Positions 25,101-37,100 of a DNA stretch of 64,000 nucleotides are shown piece by piece. A program made the translations under genes and the position numbers. This DNA is from Opisthorchis felineus (taxonomy: Eukaryota > Platyhelminthes > Trematoda > Opisthorchiida > Opisthorchiidae), in the NCBI GenBank assembly GCA_004794785.1, contig SJOL01006494.1, positions 16,690 to 80,689 on the forward strand, in the 5' to 3' direction. The notes below the pieces were generated by a model. The model was not told where the DNA came from, did not search any database, and saw only the letters and a program-made list of their open reading frames with translations. Numbering within the stretch: the stretch's first letter is position 1; each line of letters opens with the position of its first letter.

Positions 25101-28100
25101 ACACCTTATGAAAGGCAATTTCTATTGTGTGTAACAAGTAATTTTCGAAACTGCCTTAAATTCAACTGAAAAACTTTCAAACATATTTTCAAATCAAGAC
25201 TTGGTCTCTCACCACGCAGACGTCCTAACAGATTCGACAATGGCAATCGATCGACACAATTAGGACAGATACTGGGTCGTCGTTCGAACCGTCGGGTCAA
25301 AAAAACACATCACTCAAGCATGAGCATGTTCGCTGTATAGACGTGAAAATTCAGTTGCGTACAGCGTTCACTGGTGGAGTAGTGGTAACGCGTTCACCTC
25401 GCATGTCAGATATCCGAATTTGAAACCCGGACGCAGTCAGAGATATACACTCCTGATGAGCTCTAATAAGAGCGAAACTCGAGTCCAGTGCATCTCCCCT
25501 TTAGTGTAGACTCACCAAAATGATTTCGCCAGGACAGGAGGACGACTGTTCAAACGAGCTATATGAACATGAGCACCATACATCACTCATTCATTTGCCT
25601 ACGCCGTCTCTGTACCCATCGATCTCCACCTGTTTTACTCCGTCACGTCCTCCGTGCCCGTCACGGCCTTCGTGTCCGTCACAGCCCCCGTACCCGTCAC
25701 TCACATTGCCACAAAGCCATCCAGCTTGACACTGTCTAATATGTGCTTTACAGGCCCTACTTACCCATTCGCTCTCGTACTCCGTCTGCTGGGCCTGCTC
25801 TGACTTGTTTGTCGTGGCGCCAGTGCGCTCACACTACCGGTAAGAGCCACGGAACTGGTCTCGAAAGGGATGCCTAACCCCATGCCACCGAGCCAATATC
25901 CCGCTCGCCTTTATCTGGTGCGCGGTCTTTGACGCTGCGTTGTGCCCGTGAATTGCGCACACGTTGACACCACGAGCGTGGACACTTGAGATGTGCTGTA
26001 TACTTTTGCTCACTTGTTTGTAAACCGTGCCGTAATGTTTCGATCGTTACTCACGGTTCTTTATCAATGGCTCAACACTCTATTACTTGCGGCAAGAGCT
26101 TTGTTACAACACAATTTGATTAAAAGAATTACGTCAGGTGCACCGATCCTCGGGCAACAAAAATGTGCTGTGTTTGAACGACCGGCACTTTAAAATCACT
26201 CCTCATTCACACTAACAGTCAATAGACACTATAAAGCTTTTCCATATTCTTACAGGCTCCAAAGATTTACGGTCTACGTTCACCTGTGTTGAGAAGCAAT
26301 TTATTATCACCGTCATGGTGATGATGATAGTCGCATTGTGACGTACATAACTCAGAATTTCATCTTGGCCTTTTTATTTGTTTCTTGGAGTCTATTCTTC
26401 TTGAACGCCAATATCTTCCGGCAGACTCATAAATGTAGTAGTCCGCTGAAGCGCCGGATATGGCAATGCTTCTATTACACTTACGCGGGCGTAGAATCTT
26501 ATTGGCTCTAATTCCGATCGCAACAATATCCCAACGACAATTTCGGTTTTAGCAGCCATGTAGCCCCATACCTGAAGTGTACAGATCTGTAGGTGGTGTC
26601 GCTCCGTTTCAATTTTTACGGCAAGACGTGAATAGAAAATGAAGATGGCAGGAAACAAAAAGTAACGTCTTTAAAAAAAACGAAAAGCTCACCAAAACGA
26701 AGTTCACGAATTCACCACTGATCAGAAAACAATGCAATTTTCAGGAAGACTGACTTTGTATCTCAAGATTATACCTTGAGTTCCCTTCAGTACTTGTCGG
26801 GGATATCAAATTATCTAGCCTCCGCAGTACAAGAAACCACCCTCCAAAGATAAACCTGATTCTGCTTGAGTTCTTAGAGTGAAAGAATTTCCTGTAGGAC
26901 TATTGGACTGACTCCGCCATAGCCGACCATTGGTTTAAGTTTTGCTCAGCAAATAAATTCCGTGTAACCTCACAAAATCAATGGGATATACGGGGAATGT
27001 GGAACAACAGGGAATCTAACAGACGGAAGCCAAATAATTATTACGTATACTAGATAGTTAATATCTTTTGGTGCTTGGAAATAGCCGAAGAGCAGAAAGT
27101 CATGAATCCTCAGCTGTTAATCAAATGGCAGTTTATCCATTCGTCGAGCTCGGCAACTGGCCTGAGATGATTTTGTTGCCATGCGAGGAGGCATCGTCAG
27201 TGCACGGTTGGCTGGATTAGTCAACCAGCCGCGACTGCAACGCCGTTCTAAGTAAGTTGGTAGCCAGCCGCGCCTTGGACGCACAATGCTTTTTTCTGCA
27301 AAACGTTCGCGAGCGAACTAAAACTTTTTACTCCAAAATGTTTTATTTTGTTGCATATGTGCTCAGACCGAAAATCATCTTAATCTGCCGTCATTTTTTT
27401 GCGATTTGTTTTAATTAATCTCCTTTCGAAATTTTTGGCGCACATTCGACTTTGAACTTGCTGCGCTATGGCTTCGGAAATTGCAACACACGCGTCTGTT
27501 GGGAAATTTGGGGCTGTACCCTTTTCATTCTTCACGGCATCGTGTACCCCTAGCCGCATGTTAGTCGTGTGCGTCAGCTAGGTTCGCTCAGCTGTCCGCT
27601 GTGATCGACGTAGGTTCCATGTGACTGGTTGATCAACGTCATAGACTCCCTGGCATATTTCGCAAGCTATAATGGAACATTCTGCTGTTTAGCAACAAAC
27701 TTGCACGATTTTACCGGCAATAATGAACGCGGATTCCATAATTTTAACTGGTAATATCGATTGTCGAGCAAAAATTATTTACAGGAATGCCACCTCCGCA
27801 TATTTTACATCCACAAGGGCCATGTAGATTTTAGAATGCTCAGCGAATTATTTCAGTTGTAAAGCTACCTGAAAGTTCCGTCAATTGTAAATGAGTCACC
27901 TTTTTCTGCAGTTCGCGAGTTCTTATTACCTTAGGCAATATATCCACAGTCGGTGGTGTTTATTGACCTTGAAGATTCACTCACTTAAACAAATCACTAA
28001 TGTAGATAATCTGCATAATAATTCATTATTTATAGGCATTCTAAACTATGAAGTGGCGACCCTGAAAATGTCGTGACTTTCGAGAAATCAATTCCATTGT

Positions 28101-31100
28101 GCGAATACTGAGCGGCGGTAGCCGAGCCAAATGAACTACCTTTTTCTAAACCGCTACACTGTCTATCGATCGAACGTTGGTTGTCCAAAAATTGATAAGA
28201 GAGGCAAAAAGCGGCAACTAATAATCAGCACTAAGCCCTGTCTTATAAGTAAACTTACAGACAAAGAATTTCTATTTGAGAGATCGCACGGGAAGAAATG
28301 GGAGAACTTTCGTAATGACGTAATGACACCTTATCCAAATTCATTTATCTGAAATGTTATATAAATAGTAATATATTCACTTTTAGCTTATTTTTCAAGT
28401 GAAGCCTTTGGTGTTCTCAAGGTGGCATCTACTTTTTTAGCCCCATCGTGAGCGAAACTGGTCGGGCCTGCTGAAGAGTTTTCAGTAACTTTGTGAGTGA
28501 CTTCCTTCAAGGCTCTAGAAGTGCTTTCTCTGCTCTTCCTGACATTACTAGTCTCCCTGTGTGTTTATAAAGCAAATATGAGCAACAGCACTGGGTTCTG
28601 TTACACTGTCCCCATTGATATTGGTATGAAAACACCGAGAATAGATTGATCATAATCAGTGAATCGCTGGATCGTTTTTCGCAACGCTCTAATAGTTCCA
28701 GAAATCAAGTAAAGCCGTGCTTATTTATGACAAATAAAGTATTCAGGTATGCCACGCAATTGCATGACTTGTCGATCCAAAATGAACTGAAAGCTATCTT
28801 CACTCAAGCCTTTGTCCTTCATCAGTAGGAGAATCCACAACGATATCGATTCACAGTACAAGTTTTTAGGATGCAATAAATAATTCAGTGATCACAGGAC
28901 TTACCCGAAGTGACATGAAGCACTCCAGTTACCATTGAAGCAGGTACAGTACGGAAGACAATTGCGAATGTTCCGATCAGAGCTGAACCGACCATGCACA
29001 GATATACGACAATCACGCAAGATATAATGTTGTTTTGCATTTCTGCGTCCAGAAAATGAGGTGGGGTATTAGGCGGTAAGAAGTTATTCAGAATTTCATA
29101 ATTATACTAAGATAGATAGATAGATAGATAGATAGATAAAAACAGACCAAAGGAATTAACCAATCCATATAAACAGTCACTGGATAAATTAGATTGTTGT
29201 TGACCTATCGGGTAATAAATACATCTTCTTTTAAGTAACTAAGGCTAATAGCGCATTCCCCTGTCAGATTTATTAATCTGCTGAACACAGGTTACATGTT
29301 TGGTTTATGATAAACAGTCAAGTAAACATGCTGCCTAGAAATCACTTCGGCAGGTGAGTGAGATTACTCCCTTGCTTGATTTGGGCATTATTAGCAAAGA
29401 ATATTGTGCACCTCACTTATACACCTCAGCCTACGCTACCGTCAACTCCACAGGCTTCTCAAATACCTGGTGGAACACCACAGCAGTAGTTTTTGATTGC
29501 TTTCCTTTCTCTAGTATTTCTAAGCAGTTTTTTATATACGCACAGACATTGTGCTTGTCTGAGGGGGAAACATTTTTCCCATTATCACGGAGATTAAGCT
29601 GGAAAGGCTCGTCGCCTTCTTTGTTCGATGATGAGAGTGAGGTTGTGAATACTGCTGATTCTCATTTGAAGCCTGATTGTAAACTCGGGCGTTTTCGGTA
29701 GTGGAACAGTGTGGTGAAATACAGGCCAACTGTTTGCACCTACCCTGTCAGGTAGCAGTCAAATTCTTCAATCGCTCTCGCTTTCCACACTGGTTTCCTT
29801 GGGTGGCATCTAGGGAATCATACGGCAACCTATAACCCAAAACCATACGCTTAGTTCATAGACGCCGTAGATCAATAGGAACAAGCTACAAGCTACATAA
29901 AATGTGGTTACTATCCTTTCATTTCACACTAACATATGCGCACTCAGCAACTTCATGAAGGTAAAGTACTTTGCAAACCTTTTTCCGCCGGTATATCATA
30001 CGTAAAATACATAATCACCTGTATGCTGTATTTTTTTAAACTTTTTAATGGAACTACGGATTTTTTCTGACTCTGGTTAGCACTCTTCGACTGATAGGAA
30101 GCATATTGCATTTTAACCTCAAATTGATTTTACAGGCTTTTAGTTGTTGTTCTCAAACGTGGAAAATATCGGCATCCTACTTCCTCAGAAAGGACAATTC
30201 ATAATCAAAGCAACCTGCGAATCCAGTCAACTAGAGGAAGGTTGGAGCCTAAGGTTTGTACGTAATACACTACTTAAGTAAATCGTAACTGAGAGGTTCA
30301 GCTAGGTTTCAGGCGAGTCTCACGTCAAAACCAAATTGGTATGCAAATGGGTGTGTAACTCCAATCCTTAGGTTTATTGCTGGGGAAAATTTCGCTTTTA
30401 AACCAAAAGCTTTGTTCAGTCGAGTAACTAGGTTACAGGTTTGGTTGAATGTTGAGATACATGGAGAACCAGTCAGCAAGAAATCCTGTTGACAACACCC
30501 TCCGTTGGTGCTGGGTGAAGGAGATGGCGTATTTCGCGCAGTACACTCATTTGCACACCATTTTGGCTTTCATATGAGACTCAATTAAATGCCAGCTTAA
30601 TCCCTTTTTTGTGATTTTCTTCTTCAATGGAATGTGCTGCACAATGGCCCCCTGATATTTTAGATGGTACTATATTCTGGATAGTGCAGTACACTGTATA
30701 CACGTAGTACGCTATTCACTAAGACTCTGAAAGCCCTCCGATAGCTCACGACCGCTTTCACCCTTCCTCTTTGGCCTCATCAGGTCGGCACAGTACACTC
30801 AGATGAGGAATATCATGAACGAGGGATTCAATTTCGTTTCAAATGAGTCTCTCATTAGTATCCTAATTGGTATGCAAATGAATGTATTTTTTGAATTTCG
30901 TATAATTTGCGTTCAAGTAAAACATGGAACTGCAACTACCAGGTGACCCACATTAAGGGAAAACCTGTCGTGGGCTGTCGAAAAGTTTTCAGCAACCCAC
31001 TGAGTAGCCTCCTCCAAACTTTTGCATTTTCTTGACATTTAGTGTGCATGAGTTATGTTTACACCGAATAGCTAAGGGGAGTAGCTTATACGAACCTGGG

Positions 31101-34100
31101 ACGGATTTGGAGGTCTGGTTTTACTGGTTCATATGACTTCGTTTGAAGACTCCTCTTGATTAGTGGTTCAGCAGGGTGAGTTTGCGCTGCAGCAATTGGG
31201 TTAGCGGAAAGGGACATTCGTAATTTTCTGAATTGCCCTTCTAACTTATATCTAATTCAATGTCCCTGTTGACCGATAACTACACACCACCACTCGTGAT
31301 ATAAAGCCGTGATCTACATGCCCACCAGCTCAATTCATGCTGGGATGCTTGGAGATTTCCACAGCTTTTACCACCAGTCGTTGCATTGTGCACTGTAGTT
31401 CTCGTTTCAAGGTTGTCACGGTTTCTAAATCTGTTTTATCATGTGCCTTGCGCATGTTTCGCCCCTGAAGATTCTTTTATCAACGTCCTATAATAACTTG
31501 CATTTCATGATGGGTTGTTTATTCATTTTTGCGAGCACCGAACGGAAGAGTGCTAAGCCACAATTCTGGCGATTGTTATTCAAAGTTATCCGAAAAGAGT
31601 AAACGCTTTTAAATTCTCTCCCAAGCAAGTCAGCTGAAAGATAAGTGGTCAAAAGATAAGCGGTCAATAGCAAGCTGTCTGATAAATAACCCAGTATTCG
31701 ATGCTGATAAATCCAATAAGTAAAGTGATCCGCCAATGGATGGGTTGTGTCATAATAAGCATCTTAACGGAGAGTTTGCCCTGTAGGTAAATTCAATGCA
31801 TACCGAAGGGCCGACAGGCACTGCACGGCTGTTTCACTCTTATTAGGAATAATCAACAGTGTGCATCTCACGAAACTCTAGAGAGTTTGGGTCCCGTAGT
31901 CCCTCGACTAGTAGGTGAACACTTAACCACTCGCTCACGAACGGTTGATCAACAGTCCAATTAATTCACAATTAGGCAGGATATAACATAAAACCAACCG
32001 GTTTTATGCTGCCTCAGATGCATACCGCAAATAGTATTATGGTAACCATGATCAAATTACAACGTACAGAGGAAATTCATCGATGGGGCACTAATAAAAA
32101 TTAAAAAGGGCTTCATTTAACGAGGGACCAAATTAGGAGGTTTAAAAAATTTGAAATGAAGTCCATCTAAAAATTAGATACGGCTAAGTCCTTGTCAGTC
32201 TACTTCATCTTCACCTGGTCAGTAGTTTATATATTCCAACAGCGACTAGTCCTCAAATATTCAGATTGCGGTACCACACTGGTCACTGTTACGATGTTAT
32301 GGACTAATGCTTTGGTTGTTTGTCTTTAATTCTGATAGTTGACTGGCTTCTTTTCATATGAACGGGATATTGCCAGTCTGATACGTAGTTAGATCTTGGA
32401 CAAGTTAGAATATCAAATAAAACTACATTGAACTCGGACACGTGGAACTCTAGAAAGAAGCTTGAGCAATATTCGGAAGAAGTCAAAAGCTCGATAAGAG
32501 TTTTGACACAAACATTCTTAATAGGTTCACAGTTCATAGTCAATCAGGTAGACATTATGCTTTTCTCGTATAAGGAATATATCTACAATGCTACCCAGGT
32601 GGAATGCTATTTACTTGAATAGTTTTATTCCACATGTAATGCATATGAATGAAAAAATCGCATGCAAATACGTGATAGTACCCATTTTGCAGCACCAGTC
32701 CACTTACTCAGGTAATATTGTGTGCAGCTTATTCCTGATTCTGAGAGGTTCTGAGCAAAATAGGACAATTTTGAGCTGGATATTGGCGGGGTTTTGCAGT
32801 ATGTATAGTAGTGCGGTAAGAAGCTGGTATCGTAAATATCTGAAAAAAGAAAACGCCGCTGACTAAGCTCTGGTGATAAAAAGCTGCAGTGTCAAATGGC
32901 TGATTCCGTTTAACAAGATTTTTGTCAAAAATATCCTTCTTACCTGCCATTTCATCAGATACCTTGCAGTAAAGCAGCTAAAAGGACTGAGAGGGAAAGC
33001 TCCCCGTGAATAGATATTTTCCTACCCTTGAAGGGCGTGCTCAGCGGTAAATCTATATAAACTTCCAGAGAGGTTGCATGTCACAGTTTTCACATAAAAT
33101 AAGGCGTTTGAATTCCTTGTGATTCTGAACACAACATGACAGTTTGTAGTTTAATTATAAAGTGAAATAGTCTGACGATGAAGTTGACAATATTGTATAG
33201 AGGCCAGAATGTGGCTAACAGCAGAATACTAAGGAAAACTGCATTCACAAAGGGACTAATTTGAGACCCTATAAAGAGACGGATTTAAACTTTACAAAAT
33301 GGAGCCATTAGTTAACGTTGAGATGAGGAGTTTCATTATGATGAGAGCGCCAGGAATATGGTGTTTAGATACTTTCCAGAAACTTTTAAGTTCGTTTAAA
33401 CAATCTGTTTAACAAGAAGCCATGGAGCTGAGCAGACGTGTATTTGTACCCTAGCTTCCACCCACGATCGTTTTGTACCGTCTGGATTCGAAACCGCAAA
33501 GCATTCCCTAATCGCCCGTTCGGTGCGCTCGTTTTCCTGATGAACGAATGCCTGCGAAGGGGAAATGGGATAAGCCTTCTTGTGTATTTGTCCAGTTCCT
33601 GCAGATCCCTTGTCTTTATAGTTCATCGTTTGCCAGGATTTTCTGCCTCCGCCTACCTTTGTTTCGCACCTTCTTGGTCTGTTTGGCGGTCATTCTGAAG
33701 CAACGGTCAGATAGCCGTAGACACCGGCTTTGTTCTGCAGTTCCATCGCACCGCTCTATTTCTTATACAAACATTATGAATTGCTGACTTATTCTTCGAT
33801 AACAAATATACAGGAAATCTTACCACTGGAATGTAAGCTTTCTACGCTTATTGTGCTGTTGAACTCATAACTCGTAACCCCTGCTTCATCGAAGTATCAC
33901 CATAATAAAAATGCAAATGGATAACAAACCATAAACCCACTTTGCAATTCCATGGATGATTAACTGTCGGATGAAATGTTAAAGAACGTCTACATGAAGA
34001 TGCTTCGTTCAACATATAATGTCCACAGTTAGGCAAAAGACCTTTGTGGTTTGTAATTCAGCTAGCGTTCTGCGCAGAAGGCTTGCCCATTATTCAGTGG

Positions 34101-37100
34101 GTGATTCTGATGCTTTCTAGTATCCGGTTAGTTGAATTTTATGGTGCTGGGTCTCATAGGAACAACCTCTTCACTAAAAGATAGGGAATGACACTGGTCA
34201 AATATTTGCACCACTGTCTGTGATATATATCAAAAGTACGGTATTCTCAGGCAACCCTAGATTGTTTGTTTGTGAGAGGTTCGGTTGGATAACTTATGAC
34301 CTAGTTCCGCCTTTAGGCGCTGCTTAATCTTGAATCAAAAAGCTTGATATCCACGTCTCTAAGACACTTTTCTATAGAAATCCATGCAATTCTACTCCGT
34401 GTTAATTTAATCACCACCACACTATTTCATAAGATGAGCTTGTCATCATTCTGACGCTTGAACACGATTTGTTTCAATGCTCCAAGGCCTAAAATCTGAT
34501 TTCGAGCTTTCGCCCGATTTTTGTCCTTAGAATCAATGCTCACCTTATCCCTGATGGTGACGACAAGTCTGGAGTAGGACTCAAATCTTGGATATTAGCA
34601 TCTGATATGCGTGACAGTATTGACTTGAAGCCATCCACCCTGTTTAATACACATGAATCAGTTTAGAAAAGTGTATATTCTTCACACATAATCGTAAAAC
34701 TTGTTTAACGAATTCAGTGTTTGCCAGGGTCACGTGTTCACCAGTGTCCTAGTTGACGATTACTCATTCTGGGATGTTACTGGTTTTTTTAAGGGTTAAT
34801 AAACTGACGGACTAACTGGATGAGAATTTAAAGGAGGTGTGGAAACCATGTAATCAGAAAAAAACAGAAAATCGTGGCTGATTAACATAAGCAAAGCAAT
34901 AACTAACAATTGCCAATAGAGCACACCATTCTGCAAGATAACTGAGTGCATTCTTCTACAATCTGGTCCTGTCGTATGACCAATATAGTGCACACACCGT
35001 GAAAATAATCATACCCACATGCCGCAATCAAGAGTTGAGACAGGCGGGTGTTTTATGAATAACATTCTCAGACACACATCCACCGGCGAAAGTTTTTCAA
35101 ATTGTTCATTTTCCCCCTATAATTTTATTCTTTATGAAACCATGGACCATTTGGCTTGTACAGCTTGCTCTTCATTTGCCGCATAAGCTAAACTGTTCGA
35201 AGTAGAACACCATCATATACACTCTGCGCAGCAGTGACACCGGGCGACTAGTTGATAATATTTTTCAGAAAGTGGAGCATTAACCCGCAGATGAGACGAT
35301 TGAATACGTCAGCATCCACCTCATGAGTTCCTTTCAGGACAAAACAAGCAGGGGATCGCTCTTCTAGAGCTAGTTACATCTGCTCCATAACACAAGTGAA
35401 TATTGTTGTCGATATCGTCATCATTTGTGAGGAGAACATCAAAGGTTCCTTAAACCGAATGTAATCCTATCCATTTGAAAATCTTAAAAGAAGCTCGACC
35501 TAACAGGTCCGCCTGAGGGAAGCATAAACTTAGTACCGTTTTGGTGGGTCAGTTAGTGCCCTGAACACCCCGTAGGTGAAATAACTCTTGAAGTCAATCA
35601 GGTAAATAGGTGAAGGAGTACACTGTAATAAGAATAAGCATGTAAACTTTCATAGCTTTCTGATCAGTACATTTTAAGACTCTGAATGGTCACACTTCAT
35701 CCATACAATTAGTTCATACACTAAGGAAAATTGACCAGTGTGAACTTTAGTCATTACAAAAGGGTTCACAATGCTGAGGTAACAGCAAATCTATCATTAC
35801 ATATTATGGCACGGTATTTGAACCCTTGATGAACCAATAATTTTGAGGAAGCTGGTGTGGGACGATTGCCCAAAATCTACAAACAACTCGCTACAGATTT
35901 TGCCTGTATGAGGCTCACAAAGTAGGTATATTCCCTATCAAAAAGCAACTTTGCTGGATTGCTGTGTCCTGCGCATTATGCAGAACAATATCAGTGTGCT
36001 ACTGATGACAGTGGACTTCGAAAATTCTCTCGTTGCAGCGGTTTTATTATGCACATGAACTCAAAAACAGTCACTCTCATTTTCTTGACACATTTTCTTG
36101 GCAACTCTTCGGAAGCCCAGTACTGAGCCCATGTTTAGGCTCATCTTGTAGACGCACTCTTCCATTTCCCACCGACTTTATGTTCTACTTGTACACCAAA
36201 TCACTCGCGGGTGTAAAATACATTCATTTGCTTACTGGTGTTAACAAGAGAATTAACCGAAACTCTTGTTTGTGTTATTAATGAGATTCGGATGCAAATG
36301 GGTATAGTTCTCCGTTAACTTCCGCCTTTGAGAGAAATTCAGTGTCTCACAAAGTACCTTCTGAATCCAAGAAATAGTCATGCCTTTCTTCCGCTCTCGC
36401 ACAATTTCCTGTGTCTTTGGTGCTGGTTTTGAATGGGATAGAGTTATTGAGCAACCCGTTTACCGATTCATGCGTGTATCATTATTACGAAAAGAACAAC
36501 TGCCACAACTATCTGTGTAACCTCATACCTCTGACATGCTTCTTACTTCTAACAATGTTTCAATGGAAATCATGGATGAAGAACAAACGAGCAGTTTTGG
36601 TATAGTTGGGAAATTTTGTAGTGCGTGTAACAATCTTACTTTGCTTGTGCTAAGTATACGAAAAAAGTGTCTGTCTTGTCCAAACAATACCGAATTTGGA
36701 CAAACTTGTCTGTTCTTGACTGCAGGTATTTATCGGTTTGATGACACAGAAAGCCGACACTTGTGTCTACAAATACAGTCTGAAATATCAGTGCAAATGA
36801 TTCATGATAAGATTAGCGAACTCTGTGTTGTCCTATTTCTTGTGGCAGCATGGTCCTGGTCATCAAGTCTGACTACCAAGCGGTATGTATTGCATGGGGC
36901 TTACCTGATTTTTCCTGTATGGTAGTAGTATTCGTGATAAAAATCCTTTTCCCATGACCATATTCTTGTCGCTGGATCCCACGCTACGCATAGGTTTCTT
37001 TGTTTTAGGTATGCTGCTAATAGACGGAGCTGATGCTTGCACAGACCTTTTCTCGATCAAGAAATCATAACCAGTTGCGCAGAACAAATAACGAAGGTTG

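Larger units (their letters stand above)
21028..28904. other. Intron 4 of the membrane-protein gene
   Basis: About 7.9 kb, containing a SINE and a GC-richer block at 25.4-26.2 kb, a GC-richer patch at 27.1-27.6 kb with overlapping inverted repeats (GGCTGG..CCAGCC), and a dispersed repeat at 28.4 kb. A minus-strand 88-codon frame at 26392-26658 does not fit the splice phases. Confidence 0.5.

Noticed and set aside
26392..26658. Minus-strand frame with a hydrophobic start and a good GTAAGT donor, considered as the TM3 exon
   Set aside because: No acceptor upstream of it gives the phase needed after exon 4, except one leaving only 20 bases; the segment at 20942-21027 fits phase and helix better.
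32110..32170. Inverted repeat GGCTTCATTT / GAAATGAAGTC as a possible MITE
   Set aside because: Only about ten imperfect pairs, no target-site duplication and no second copy seen.
33396..33787. Overlapping ORFs on both strands
   Set aside because: Both strands look equally open; no motif on either. Perhaps a repeat, but not recognised.
36536..36925. 129-codon plus-strand ORF
   Set aside because: It lies inside intron 3 of the minus-strand gene, has no recognisable motif and no good splice framing.
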